Origin: Hyphomicrobiales bacterium
Lineage (GTDB): Bacteria > Pseudomonadota > Alphaproteobacteria > Rhizobiales > Rhizobiaceae
Direction: 5' to 3'
DNA length: 37,549 nucleotides
Assembly (NCBI GenBank): GCA_900466005.1
Contig: UEGQ01000018.1
Location: forward strand, 1-37,549
The notes under the pieces were generated by a model. That model had not been told where the DNA came from, did no database searches, and was given only the letters and a program-made list of their open reading frames with translations. Numbering within the stretch: the first letter of the stretch is position 1; each line of letters starts with the position of its first letter. This document shows, in pieces, positions 9,801 through 18,800 of this stretch. A program made the position numbers and the translations under genes.

Positions 9801-9976
9801 CCATTCGTCTCGGGGTCGGTCACCCCGTGTCGCGGCAGAAGGTGCAGCATCCGCGCCAGCGCCTCGGGCTGAGTCGTGATCCGGTAATCCACCTGTGAGA
9901 GCCCGGCGCGGTTGGCAGGGCGACGCGGATTGAGATCGGTGCCTCCGCACGGCGAGTTCTTGTCGCGCGTCGCCAT
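6890..9976 (-). CDS. Putative baseplate assembly protein, J-like (Afp12-type)
   Basis: The product is 1028 aa and starts with ATG 2 nt after the preceding stop. It matches the large 'putative baseplate assembly protein' of eCIS clusters, equivalent to phage gpJ/T4 gp6 and to Afp12/Pvc12. The signature regions are the early RDLRDPTISLLDAWATACDVVSFYSERIANE block and the later VRFGDGRTGRRLPTGSLNVKAEYR. This is the conserved J motif in which FGDG is followed by a G and an aliphatic-rich YR strand. A further motif is TLGRIVSLTDYADFARSFAGVGKA. Two such proteins form the wedge ring that holds the sheath to the hub and triggers contraction. It pairs with the neighbouring 834-aa J-like gene. The order J-J-gpI matches known eCIS loci. 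Confidence 0.9.
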   Translation of the reverse strand: MATRDKNSPCGGTDLNPRRPANRAGLSQVDYRITTQPEALARMLHLLPRHGVTDPETNGEVQPMEALRTRDLRDPTISLLDAWATACDVVSFYSERIANEGFIGTATQRRSVLELARMIGYELAPGVASSAHLAFSVEDSDNPYRVVQIGVGVQAMSIPHEKGKLPQIFETVEEITARAEWNDIHARTERPQNLVLYNNLENDGDAANGTLYLFDLDNSFDDATLADPDLVKIAAEADLEHYHPMTRRLDLPAALARRIEDNETNQEIDPVLYALPVNEVCLVGLGLNLRKGTRLLAVAQAASDGAPVTAMPMRVVSVTEDRAFGLTRVVLTRSGSAPEKVRRAPPFRLAKLLIGIMPSTRIALGTQAVESHIRGRTWSGDGLSALVQSQSWQRAKIMTLVRLLVLPPPEKDDGEVPALGLHVMRESSGFFGNTAPLYATVNYGTKANGTYDKGPYTHNWDGTAGGSPNTIWLDGMGAKYIDQGASHVYLDRELKELQPNGWAIIENAAGGSLGLRVVHAAAESRADYAITGKATGVGFRTANGDPLDLGGADSTTIYNSFLFRGSQIHAVSTHLPLAGVPLSSELPQKSTSVELDRLYLDLERGRPVSLSGARNDAEGITGRETHIIEEVQHIDGITRLLLTGETAWPYDRTTVRINANVALATHGEAVVEDLGNGDARLTFQTFTLKKPPLTYVSAANEAGRASTLKIRVDNALWQEVSALGQAGPEDPVYEVRLSDDGKAHVRFGDGRTGRRLPTGSLNVKAEYRSGIGRAGEVPEEAISQLRTRPLGVRAVVNPSPATGSADPETLESARETAPGTVKTLGRIVSLTDYADFARSFAGVGKAQARELWSGQNKVIHVTVAPEADAELTASDPLLTNLADAMARARDPARPLILQPYARRFFALTAKIYPDPAYRAEDIKLWARQQVETLFCYDARKLAQSVSAAEVIAALHRATGVVSVDLDALEVLLDGSAAGSVAVELTSVLPSLPAVGPGQRGQQHDFAPAQLLTVLPSAVNLTIMEAADV

Positions 9977-9978
9977 GA

Positions 9979-12483
9979 TCAGCGTCCCCCTTCCACGATG
10001 AAACGGACCCGGCCGTTCTCGGGACGGCCGGGATCGTTGTCGAGCCGGGCGATCTCGGCGCTGGCGATCGGCAGGATCGCCTCGCCAGCGTAGTCCACGC
10101 CGGGCTGATCCATCCGGGCAAACCGACCCACCGGCACGTTGTTTTCGTCTGTGGTGCCGATCCAGGATACCCCGTCAACCCGCATCGCGCGGGCGATCAT
10201 CGGCGACAGTGCCACATCCGCTCCAAACTCCAGAACATCCGGATGAAAGAGCCCGCGCGTCCCATCCGGCAGATCGCGGTCAGAAAAAAGCGCCAGAAGG
10301 TCGCGGTTGATGTCGGACGCATAGGCATCGGGCGCGGCGCACACAAAGAGGATGATGTCGAGCGGCACGAAGACCGGCGAGACGAACTCCAGATCGTGGC
10401 CCGCCAGCCGATGATCTTCAATGAAGGCGCGCAGCTCGGCCTCGACTGCGGCATCCACCTCGCCACCGCCGACGAGGTCGAGCGCCAGCGTGACCGTGTG
10501 CCAGCTGCCGGTCCAACGACGACGGCCGAAGGCCCTCGCGACGCTCGGATGGCGGGCGGCAACCTCGGCGTAGTCGGCGGCGGTGACCGCGCGGCGCGAT
10601 ATGCGAAAGGCCTGTGGCGCGGCCACATGCACCGCGGTGCGCGGTTCCGGCACCGTGCCGCCAGTCGCGGGGACAGGGTTGTCCAGCGCGAGGATGCCGC
10701 TGCCGTCGCCCGTCACCACATGGGCAATCGCGCCGGCACCGATGTTGCCGCGCAAGCCGCCGCCGTGACGGATGCGCGCGACGAACGCGGCACCGTCAGT
10801 GGGGCGGCGGCCCAGCACTCCGTCGCCGAAGCGCACATAGGCGGCCGCTTGCGCGGTGCCCGGCTCGACCGTCACATGCGGTGCAAAGCGCTCCGAGGCC
10901 AGCAGGTCAGGCACTGTCGTCCAGATCTCGCCATCTCCAACGAGGGCGACCTGAGCAACCGGTTCTGCCACCGGTGACAGCGACGCAACAGCCGAGGCGC
11001 TTCGCGCGCCCTCCGGATCAAAGGGCGGGGCCCGCACCACCTCTTCGGCAGCAAGCCGGTAGCGTAACACCTGGCCCGGCCCGTCATCCGGCAAGAGGCC
11101 GCCCTCGGAGAGAGTCTCCAGGAGGATCTCGTCCTCGTGCGCGGGGTCACCGTGATCGATGGTACGGCCTTCGTCGACGAGCAGAACATTGCCACGCGCC
11201 ACCGACATCGGTGCGCCATTGAGTGTGCCGATGGGCAGAGCGAACCTCAACGCATCCTCGACGAACCAGTGCACTTCTGTGAGGGCGAGGCCGAAGATCG
11301 GGTCGCTTGCCGGCGTGGGATCTTGCGACAGGCGCACGACCTGACGGTGGGCCGGATCAGGCGGATCCTCGGCGCTGCCGCCAAAGGGAATGCGCTCCTC
11401 CAGCATCAGAAGATCACCAGCGGCCAGGTCGAGGTCACCGGGGGCCTTCGTCAGGAAGGCCGAGGTTGCGCCCTTGGTGAGACAGCAACCCTCGTCGCCC
11501 CAATCGTGGAACGCCGCCCCGTTGCGCGCAACGCGCAAGGACTTCAGCGGCTCCAAAGCCTCGAATACCACCGACCCTCGGCGCACCATGTCTTCGAACA
11601 GCTCGGCGTCCGGTGTCAGCACGGTCGACCCCTCCTGTCCCCGGGATTCGGGGCGGGTCAAGAACCGCGTGCCGCGCGCAATTACATCCGGCGCGCCATC
11701 CCGGTCGACACCCGCCGTCACCGCGACGGCCGTCCTGGCATTGCACCCCTCGCCCGGGCGATAGCCAAGCAGCCGCGCGTGGCGCACAAGCGATTGTCGA
11801 AAGCGCGTGCGCTCGAAGAACGCCTCAGTGCCTATGGCGTCCTGAAACCAGCTCGCCTTGTCGGCAGCATCGGCCAGCACCTCGACCAGGGTCACGCCCA
11901 GGTCCGCCGGATTGCGCTCGGTCCAATCGGCCATGGTGGCGGACATGCGATCCAGCATCATCGTACGGAAGCCAGAGAAATCGCGGGTCAGGTAGTCCGT
12001 CGGCGAACCCTGGGGACGCGCGGGAGCGGGCATTTCGGGGTCGACGCAATCGAAATCCGAGGGACATTCGACCTTGAAGGAGAAGCTGACGCTCGCCAGC
12101 TGGCGATCCATATTGGCGGGCGGTGCGGCGTTTACCGGCCCTTGTCGCAGCGACAGCATGTAGGGCGAGAAATCCCCCGCCTGGTTCAACACCAACCGCT
12201 GCGTCAGCCCGTCCGGTTGCAGCGCCAGCGACACGACCTTGATGCCCTTGATCCGCGTTCCGCCGGTGACGGCGAAGTTGTCCTCGTTCAGGGCCGCGAC
12301 CCCGTCGGGCTTGAGGAAGGCGACATCGAGTAGCTTCTGCGCCATGCCCGCCGGTGCGTCGCTGTCCAGAACCTCGACGAAGTCGATGCCGTTGATCTCA
12401 AGCCCGCCCCCCATGTCGGTGATGCTGTCCAGAACCCTTTGCCGGCGCAGCGACGTGCCGCAATGACACCTGCACTTCGTCAT
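9979..12483 (-). CDS. Putative baseplate assembly protein, J-like (Afp11-type)
   Basis: The product is 834 aa. It starts one base into the stop of the gp25 gene, with the TGATG-type coupling seen throughout the operon. The first nine residues carry Cys4, Cys6 and Cys8 (CRCHC), perhaps a metal site. Recognisable J-family elements include DYLTRDFSGFRTMMLDRM, NPADLGVTLVEVLADAADKASWFQDAIGTEAFF, YVRFGDGVLGRRPTDGAAF and ISRRAVTAADYAEVAARHPSVARAFGR. The C-terminal part ends in a baseplate-wedge-like region. Its role is the same as Afp11/Pvc11 and T4 gp6: forming the wedge around the hub with its larger partner gene. Assignment to the family is firm; the N-terminal Cys cluster as a metal site is inference. 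Confidence 0.9.
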   Translation of the reverse strand: MTKCRCHCGTSLRRQRVLDSITDMGGGLEINGIDFVEVLDSDAPAGMAQKLLDVAFLKPDGVAALNEDNFAVTGGTRIKGIKVVSLALQPDGLTQRLVLNQAGDFSPYMLSLRQGPVNAAPPANMDRQLASVSFSFKVECPSDFDCVDPEMPAPARPQGSPTDYLTRDFSGFRTMMLDRMSATMADWTERNPADLGVTLVEVLADAADKASWFQDAIGTEAFFERTRFRQSLVRHARLLGYRPGEGCNARTAVAVTAGVDRDGAPDVIARGTRFLTRPESRGQEGSTVLTPDAELFEDMVRRGSVVFEALEPLKSLRVARNGAAFHDWGDEGCCLTKGATSAFLTKAPGDLDLAAGDLLMLEERIPFGGSAEDPPDPAHRQVVRLSQDPTPASDPIFGLALTEVHWFVEDALRFALPIGTLNGAPMSVARGNVLLVDEGRTIDHGDPAHEDEILLETLSEGGLLPDDGPGQVLRYRLAAEEVVRAPPFDPEGARSASAVASLSPVAEPVAQVALVGDGEIWTTVPDLLASERFAPHVTVEPGTAQAAAYVRFGDGVLGRRPTDGAAFVARIRHGGGLRGNIGAGAIAHVVTGDGSGILALDNPVPATGGTVPEPRTAVHVAAPQAFRISRRAVTAADYAEVAARHPSVARAFGRRRWTGSWHTVTLALDLVGGGEVDAAVEAELRAFIEDHRLAGHDLEFVSPVFVPLDIILFVCAAPDAYASDINRDLLALFSDRDLPDGTRGLFHPDVLEFGADVALSPMIARAMRVDGVSWIGTTDENNVPVGRFARMDQPGVDYAGEAILPIASAEIARLDNDPGRPENGRVRFIVEGGR

Positions 12484-12839
12484 ATCGCGCCCTCCACCAC
12501 GGCGCGGCGGATCTCGTCGTCGCCGAGCCGGCTGTAGACCACCGTGACCCGCAATTGGCTATCCACCGCCTCAACCCGCACGCCGCGCAGCTCGATTACC
12601 TCGACCAGCCATTGCTGAAGCGCACCCTGGACCATGTGCTGGACTGCCGCAGCGATCTCGGGCGTGTTCTCTGAAAACACCATTTCGTGCAGCCCAGCCC
12701 CGAATTCAGGCCGATTGAGGCGCTCGCCACGACGCGTGAACAGCACCTGTTCGATCATGTCGCGGATCTGCTGGTCGCGGTCGGCCTCGGCCGTGGTTCC
12801 GGCTGCTGAGGTCCGGTAGGGGAACGAAAACCAGGTCAT
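12480..12839 (-). CDS. gp25/GPW-like baseplate wedge protein
   Basis: The product is 119 aa. The ATG at 12839 overlaps the PAAR-like gene's stop (ATGA) and is chosen over an upstream in-frame start that would run deep into that gene. The sequence carries the gp25 hallmark: a helical DQQIRDMIEQVLFTRRGERLNRPEFG stretch (the 'EQ..L.T..GER...P.FG' motif), then helices and two C-terminal strands. In T4, P2, T6SS (TssE) and eCIS (Afp9/Pvc9), this small protein joins the baseplate wedge to the first sheath ring. Length and position between the spike genes and the J pair are typical. Confidence 0.93.
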   Translation of the reverse strand: MTWFSFPYRTSAAGTTAEADRDQQIRDMIEQVLFTRRGERLNRPEFGAGLHEMVFSENTPEIAAAVQHMVQGALQQWLVEVIELRGVRVEAVDSQLRVTVVYSRLGDDEIRRAVVEGAI

Positions 12840-13168
12840 ATCGCCAGAACCTTGGTTTGCGGCGAGGACCAGACCACCGGACCGTTGGGGATCTGACCGG
12901 ACTTGCACAGGTCGCCGGGGTTGAGCAACAGGACCGGCTTGCCGGCCGACTGCACCTTGCTGGCAGCCTTGGTGAACTCTGCAATCAGACAGGGCTGCGG
13001 CTTGGGTTCGGGGGTGGTGAACGGGCAGCCTGCGATCGAGCCTTTGTCGCCGAGAAGAGCTGCGGCCGTGCCGTCGATGAGGAGTTTCGCGCCCGTCGCC
13101 GCGATCGTGATCGGAATGGAATGCGGGCAGGTGGCGACGGTTCCCTGCGTGAGGATCGGCGTGGTCAT
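12836..13168 (-). CDS. PAAR-like spike tip protein
   Basis: The product is 110 aa; its ATG overlaps the stop of the spike gene by 4 nt. It has the composition of PAAR/DUF4280-like tip proteins: short strands, Gly turns (LIDGTAAAL), conserved Cys residues in a TCPHS motif and a GCPF motif, and a C-terminal LLLNPGDLCKSG strand. PAAR proteins bind a metal and sharpen the end of the spike in phage tails, T6SS and eCIS (Afp10/Pvc10). The location directly after the gpV-like spike and before gp25 supports this. The canonical repeated Pro-Ala-Ala-Arg motifs are not obvious, so it is called PAAR-like. Confidence 0.75.
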   Translation of the reverse strand: MTTPILTQGTVATCPHSIPITIAATGAKLLIDGTAAALLGDKGSIAGCPFTTPEPKPQPCLIAEFTKAASKVQSAGKPVLLLNPGDLCKSGQIPNGPVVWSSPQTKVLAI

Positions 13169-13677
13169 GGCAGCACCTTCAGATTTCCGTTGTTGATGGT
13201 GACCCCATCGGGACCAAGCTTGACCGTCGATCCGGAAAAGCTCAGCTCCATGGCGTCTGCCCCGGCCTTCAGCACGGCCTCGCCCATGGCCGTGGTCATG
13301 CTGAGCGTGAGTTCCCCCATGCCCGGCGCGTCGAGCACCTCGAGCTTGAAGTTGTCACCCGCCCAGATCCGCGTCAGCGCCTGCGTCGGTCCCATCGCGG
13401 CCGGCGTGTCTCCGGCGTCCCAGAACCCGCCCGACCAGATCGGATAGTCCGGATCTCCGCGCTCGAACTCGACCCAGACATTCGCGCCCGACGGTGGGAT
13501 GGCAAAGAAACCTATGCCCGGCCCGGCGCCGGGCAGACAGGGCATGGCCCAGGCAAGCGTGCCATCGCCCATAACGTCCGCCACGCTGACCTGCACCCGA
13601 CCGAGGCCCAGCGGGTCGATGTTGAGTTCAACCTTGCCGCGGTACTTGCCGAAGAATTTCTCGTCCTCGCAGCTCAT
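13165..13677 (-). CDS. gpV/gp5-like baseplate spike protein (OB-fold)
   Basis: The product is 170 aa and starts inside the stop of the hub gene (ATGA). The N-terminal part (FFGKYRGKVELNIDPLGLGRVQVSV, then WAMPCLPGAG and a GxxVWVEFERGDPDYPIWSGGFW motif) is the OB-fold of phage baseplate assembly protein V, T4 gp5 and VgrG. The C-terminal third has alternating strands (LTLSMTTAMG, VKLGPDGVTINNGNLKV) and probably forms the trimeric beta-helical needle. In eCIS (Afp8-type proteins) this function is often fused to the gpD hub; here hub and spike are separate adjacent genes. It pierces the target membrane with the PAAR-like tip. Confidence 0.92.
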   Translation of the reverse strand: MSCEDEKFFGKYRGKVELNIDPLGLGRVQVSVADVMGDGTLAWAMPCLPGAGPGIGFFAIPPSGANVWVEFERGDPDYPIWSGGFWDAGDTPAAMGPTQALTRIWAGDNFKLEVLDAPGMGELTLSMTTAMGEAVLKAGADAMELSFSGSTVKLGPDGVTINNGNLKVLP

Positions 13678-14846
13678 AACGGCGATACCTCCGGTGCGAC
13701 CGCGGGCAGGATCGGGTAGAGCCCGTCGCGCTGAAGCGCGAACGTTTGGGTGTAGGAGCCGGGCTTGAGGACGTGTCTGACTTCAGCCACCGTATAGGTT
13801 CCGTTGTAGATCATCCCCAGTCCGCGGATAGGGACCGCGTAGTATGGTTTGAGCACCGCGTTGTAGCGCGTGTTGTCGATGGTGCCGCTTACCTCCAGCA
13901 CCCTCTCGGCCGGTTCGTTCACCTCGGCCATCAGGCGTGCAAGCACCTGCGCGGTGTTCAGGCCTGACGTTTCGATTTCCTTCGTCTTGGTATTGCCGAT
14001 CTGCGTCAGTGCATCCGACAGGGCCGACATCGGCGTATTGGTCGAGGTGGGGATTTCCAGCGGAACCACCTGCCCGGTGGAACGGTCATGCACCTTGGCG
14101 CGTGCGGCCGTCAGGGTCTCACCGTCGTGGTTGATCGTGACATCGTAGGCATCCGACATCGGCCCCAGGTTGACCGAGATCGGCTTCTGTGGCAGGCCCG
14201 GGCGCGGCACCGGGCCGAAATAGAGTTGGCTGATCCCCGGCGCCGGACCGGGATCGATGAACACCTGATAGCCGTAGCGCTTGGCCATCTTCTTGGCATA
14301 GGCAAGGTCCGTACAGGTCTGCTGCGGCGTGCGATCGACCGGAATTGGTGGATCGATCACCGGAGGCGGCATGATCACCGGGATCACGCCATAGGTGGCG
14401 TATTTCAGCGCCATGGCATTCATTATGACGGTTTCGTCCTGAGCCGGGTGCTGGGCGCGCTTCTGCTCGCGGTCCATGACGAAGGTGAGGTCGCGGCCCA
14501 ACATCAGGTATTTGCCTTCATTCGAGCCTTCGCCGGGTATGTACTGGGTCTTGGTCACCACACCATCGAAGATCGGCGTCGGCATCACCCCGTTCCAGAC
14601 GACGACCACCACCCGCGCACCGCGCTGGAATCGTGGATCATTGACGAACGGCGGACCAAATGCGCCAAGCGGACCCTCTCGCCCGGCCAGCAGCGTGATC
14701 TTGAAGCCCGAGTCCTTCTTCATCGCCTGGCGCACCTCGATCTCTTCGATCGCCTCCATCGCCTCGAGCGGCGCAGGCAGCACGACGGCCTCGCTGCCCA
14801 GAAGCAGCGTGGCGCGAATGCCGAGGATGTTGCCGAAGGCGCTCAC
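13674..14846 (-). CDS. gpD-like baseplate hub protein (T4 gp27/VgrG N-terminal type)
   Basis: The product is 390 aa, starting at GTG 14846, where GTGA overlaps the stop of the LysM gene. A longer open frame upstream reads through two other genes and is not used. The protein matches phage late-control protein D / T4 gp27: two tube-like beta domains with RARVVVVVWNGVMPTPIFDGVVTK and YLMLGRDLTFVMDREQK, a DLAYAKKMAKRYGYQVFIDP segment, and a C-terminal region ending in TYTVAEVRHVLKPGSYTQTFAL, typical of hub proteins. It forms the trimeric adaptor between the hexameric tube and the trimeric spike encoded next. Confidence 0.9.
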   Translation of the reverse strand: MSAFGNILGIRATLLLGSEAVVLPAPLEAMEAIEEIEVRQAMKKDSGFKITLLAGREGPLGAFGPPFVNDPRFQRGARVVVVVWNGVMPTPIFDGVVTKTQYIPGEGSNEGKYLMLGRDLTFVMDREQKRAQHPAQDETVIMNAMALKYATYGVIPVIMPPPVIDPPIPVDRTPQQTCTDLAYAKKMAKRYGYQVFIDPGPAPGISQLYFGPVPRPGLPQKPISVNLGPMSDAYDVTINHDGETLTAARAKVHDRSTGQVVPLEIPTSTNTPMSALSDALTQIGNTKTKEIETSGLNTAQVLARLMAEVNEPAERVLEVSGTIDNTRYNAVLKPYYAVPIRGLGMIYNGTYTVAEVRHVLKPGSYTQTFALQRDGLYPILPAVAPEVSPL

Positions 14847-15151
14847 GCGATCCTGCCTCCCCTCGCATCGGGCATAGGAATCGCCAGCGGGGAGCCGGGC
14901 ACCTCGGTCAGCTGGTCGGGATGCGCGGCGGAATTGGCATTGGCGATCATCCACCAGGCGGTCGCCTGGCCATAGGTCTGCGCGGCGACGATGTCGGCGC
15001 GATCGCTGTCGGTGACGCGATGCTGGCGCGCCACGGTGTGCTCGTCGGGGTGGGGCAGGATCGGCGGCACGATGTGGCGCACCTTGCTGCCGTCGGGCCG
15101 GGTGAACTCGGTTTCGGTGGCTGTGGCATATCGGCTCGTTGCTGTGATCAT
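14843..15151 (-). CDS. Small LysM-domain tail protein
   Basis: The product is 102 aa. ATG 15151 is preferred to the GTG three bases earlier, because a GAGAGGAC ribosome site lies at good distance from the ATG. The C-terminal half has the form of a compact LysM domain (ADIVAAQTYGQATAWWMIANANS, then LTEVPGSPLAIP). The N-terminus is a short strand-rich arm. In phage P2 (gpX) and eCIS clusters such LysM proteins sit at the tube-baseplate junction. Here the domain is a separate gene just after the tube-initiator gene and overlapping the hub gene, rather than fused to Afp7. It probably fastens the first tube ring to the hub. Confidence 0.82.
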   Translation of the reverse strand: MITATSRYATATETEFTRPDGSKVRHIVPPILPHPDEHTVARQHRVTDSDRADIVAAQTYGQATAWWMIANANSAAHPDQLTEVPGSPLAIPMPDARGGRIA

Positions 15152-15160
15152 CACGTCCTC

Positions 15161-15808
15161 TCAGAAATCCAGATTGCCCGCCACATCGGCGATGTTGTTG
15201 ACGCTCGCGACCGTGGCGAGCGTTTCCTTGACGACCTGATGGGTCAGGAAGGCCCAATAGCCGGGATTGGTCATCGACAGGTCGTTGTAGGTCAGCACCT
15301 TCATCGAGATCGCGACATCGGCGCGGATCGGGTTCAGCGCCGGGTCGTGTGCGGTCTCGGTGATCGACAGGCTTTCGATCTTGACCGGCACCACCCGCTT
15401 CCAACCGTATATGAAGAGCGTCAGCGGCGCGGCGGGCGGTACCACCTCCATGGTTCCCGCCAGCATCAGCGCCTGGTTGATCGCGACGGCGATGGTCTTG
15501 GGGTAGACCATCATCTCGAGCGCGGCGAGGTAACCCGAAATGCCGCCGCCCAGCGGTCCGTTTTCGCCCTCTTCCATTTGGTCGATCAGGTCCATCTTGA
15601 GATTAGCGCTGATCGTCTCGGCGGGAGGTCCGGCCAGGCGCAACGGCTCGGCCTTGCCGCCACCAGCCTGGCTATAGTTCGGCGCGATCGACCGGGTGAT
15701 CTGGTCGGGGTTGTACTGGAAGATCGCCACCGACGAGAGCGGATTGAAGAGGTCGAGCCCGACGAGCGCGCCCTTCTGGACCTGCGGGGAGATGGTGAGA
15801 CCGGTCAT
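15161..15808 (-). CDS. CIS tube-initiator / baseplate tube protein (Afp7-type)
   Basis: The product is 215 aa. It carries the pattern of the contractile-injection-system tube N-terminal family: FNPLSSVAIFQYNPDQITRS, then PAETISANLKMDLIDQ, and a KVLTYNDL(S) segment near the end. In Afp/PVC this protein is the first ring on top of the hub and normally carries a LysM domain; here LysM is encoded by the next gene. A GGAGCC site lies before the ATG. It is separated from the large DUF4157 gene upstream by 61 nt, one of the larger gaps in the operon, which could mark a boundary between cargo and baseplate modules. Confidence 0.85.
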   Translation of the reverse strand: MTGLTISPQVQKGALVGLDLFNPLSSVAIFQYNPDQITRSIAPNYSQAGGGKAEPLRLAGPPAETISANLKMDLIDQMEEGENGPLGGGISGYLAALEMMVYPKTIAVAINQALMLAGTMEVVPPAAPLTLFIYGWKRVVPVKIESLSITETAHDPALNPIRADVAISMKVLTYNDLSMTNPGYWAFLTHQVVKETLATVASVNNIADVAGNLDF

Positions 15809-15869
15809 CGCTGGCTCCGATCCGGCACGCCGGCCGTGAAATCACAGAAGTGCATTTTCGGGATCCGTC

Positions 15870-18800
15870 TCATCGGTCAGCACTCAGCTTTGCAATGATC
15901 CAATCGTGGCCCGCCGGGTCGATCTCGATTTCCTGACCGTTCTTCGTCAGGACATAGGGGCCGTCCGGCAGGTATTTGATCCAGTCGCCCGATTTGAGAC
16001 GCCCCACCTCGATGACCTTGATCCGGATCGGCAGTGGCCCGAAGGTCCGCATGTCCGACAGCTGGACGTAGAGGTAGACGCTAAACAGGGTCTTGGCATT
16101 GCCCGGCCCTGGCGAGAATCCACCGCTAGGTCCAGGCAGGATCGTGTGATAGGCCGTTACCGTTTCGGTCGGACCGTCGATCTTCCCACGGCGGATGGAC
16201 TGGTCCGACTGCCCGCCGGACCCGCCCTGAGCACCGCTTCCGCCGGTCGATCCGCTCCCCGGCGCCTGCCCTGGCGCCTTGTCCGCCGGCTTGTCCTTCT
16301 CCTGGCCGGGGGGAGTAGCTTGCTTGCCAGCCGGTGGGCTGGTTTTGGCCGTCGGCGGACTGGTGTTGGCAGGCGGATCCCAGACTTCGGGGGTGCCCGG
16401 AGGCGGAGGCGCTTCGGGTTTGAGCAGTTTGCGGAACTCTTCCGGCAGCTTGCTGCGGTCGACCTTGCCGGAGCTGTCGACAACCCCGCCACCCAGACGG
16501 CCGTGATCGCGGATTTCCTTCTCGGTCGCGCGACGCTCGTTCATGCCGGGCGGGAAGTCCGGCGGCGGCTTGGACAGATCGCTGCCGCCGCGTCCGCTGC
16601 CCGGATTCTCGATGTCTTCGCATGGAACCTCGGTCGCATCAGGCAGATCTGGCGCATCGCCGATATGATCGCAAAGCAGAGGTTGGACCTCTGGCGGCAG
16701 GACCTCCTTGACGTGCTTACGGATGGTCTCGGCAATTTCCTTCGGCAGGTTCTGGATGATCGCCCGACCGAGGATGAATTCCTTGATCAGGTCCTGCGCG
16801 ACACAGGAGCCGAGCAGATGTGACAGAAGATACTCACTCGGCGAGACGTCGAAGAGCGAAAGGATGTAGTCGACACCGGCAACAACGCAGGAGATCCCCA
16901 CTGTCTCGAGCCCGCCGGCGGCGCAGGAGGCGATGCGGGCGACATTGAACACATGCCGCGCAATGCTGAGCAGCGTCTTGGCCGTTTCCCAGGTGTCCAT
17001 CACTGCTTCGTAAATGCTGCCGAAGCGGGTCTTGATCGCCTCGGCTGCCTCTTCGACCTTGGCTTCGATTTTGCCTGCGATTTCCTCGTATTTCTTGATG
17101 ATGTCGCTTTCAACCGGATCAGTGTACTTGCTGAAGTCCGTGCCGATCATCGACTTCAGCAGCGACTTGAACCCCTCCTCGACGCAATCGACGAGATAGG
17201 CGCCGACCTGTGGCAGCATGACCTTGATAATGGCCCCGAAGATCACCCCTCCGACCTTCATGATCGCCTTGCCGATCCTCCCACCGCTGGATCGCTTTTT
17301 CGCACCCTTCAAAAACGCTTCGAACTTGGTTTTCAGCCGCTCGTAGATGTTGATCGCCTTGATGAACGTCGCGCCGAAGGTCTTGCGCATGGCCCCGAGC
17401 ATCCGTCCCGAGCGTCCTTCCAGCAGCTCGGCACGGTTGAACTCGGTTTGCGCCTTGGTCAGTTCGGCCGTGTTCTGCACAGGCCGCGATCCGTCCGGCC
17501 CCGTGCCCCCAAGCAGCTTGACGGTATTCTGGATCGCCGTATCGAAGGCCAGCTTGGCGATATCGGCCTTCCCGCTCCCGGTCTTGATGTTGGTGTAGTC
17601 GGCGAAGGTCCTGGTGAATGTCTTCTGCTTCTCCTTCCAGGTGTTGTATTGTGCCTGGAACGGGTCCTCCTTTGGCGGTAGCGGCTTTTTCGGCTTCTTG
17701 GGCTGAACGTGGGCATCTGCATGGCGCAGTGGCATCACCTTCTTGCCCGTCGGCGAAGAAATCATCTGGTCATACAGCGTCTGGCTCGCATTGGTCAGCT
17801 TGTCGCGTCGGTTGGACCGCGATGTGCTGTCGTCCTGCTCCTTGATCTCATCCGGCCAGAACACGTACTCCCACAGGAACTTGGACCCGCTCTTCTGCCG
17901 GTAATAGGACTTCCCGGTATAGGTAAAACCGGTGACGTTTTCGTACTTGTCGTTTCCGAGAATCGTCTTGCTGTACTTGCTGAGGCGCAGCTTCAACGCG
18001 GTTTCCAGAGGGATGAAATCGCCGGTGCTGGCCGAGCTGGTCATCTTTGCTGCGGTGAATTTGGTCTTGGCCAGCGAGTTGCTCCGCGACGACCCGGTCC
18101 AGGAACCGGCGGCGGTGCCGTTCTTGACGGCCTCGCTCTGTTCCACCACCTTGTTGTAGTGTCGGGCGGCCGCATTGAACCCGGCAGCGTAATCGCCGAC
18201 CTGCTTATCCGCGCCGCTCGTGCGATCCCTGTCACCGGCGAATTTCACGTCGCCAATCTCGTAGCTCGTCGGCGCATCGACGGCGGACCGGATGAAGTCA
18301 GTGCTGCCCCAGCGCGGGCTCGATTCACTGCTGTATTTTTCGTAGCCTCCACCTGGCCTGAGGGCGGTTCCGCCGATGTGGAGTTGTTTTTTTGCGTGAT
18401 AACCGAGGCTCTTGGGTATGATGTTCTTGCCGCCGTCCGACACGACATACCACGGCAGCGCGGCTTGGGCTCCAGCACCTGAACCGGTGCCTGTGCCCGT
18501 CCCAGCGCCGGTACCGGTGCCTGGACCGGTGTAAGGCGCGAACCGGAGGCCCCAGAGCTTGTTTGGATCCGAGAGAACGAGGTCCGCATAGCCGAAGCCG
18601 TCTTCCACAGCGCCCTTGTCGCGCTGCGCGTTTGGCACCGCGACCTCGCCCATGAGTTTGGCATTCTTCTTGACCGCGTCGGCAACGACAAGGTCGTGAG
18701 TGCTGGTGGCCTTGTTGGGATCTTCTCCGAAATAGAGCGTTTCGCTGATGATTTCGGAGGGTGCTCGGCGCACTTTGGGCCTCACCTCGCCCGGCTGGGT

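Noticed and set aside
13674..15404. 576-codon version of the hub gene starting at 15404
   Set aside because: The first 186 codons are a shadow across the LysM and tube-initiator genes. GTG 14846 with a 4-nt stop overlap fits the operon pattern.
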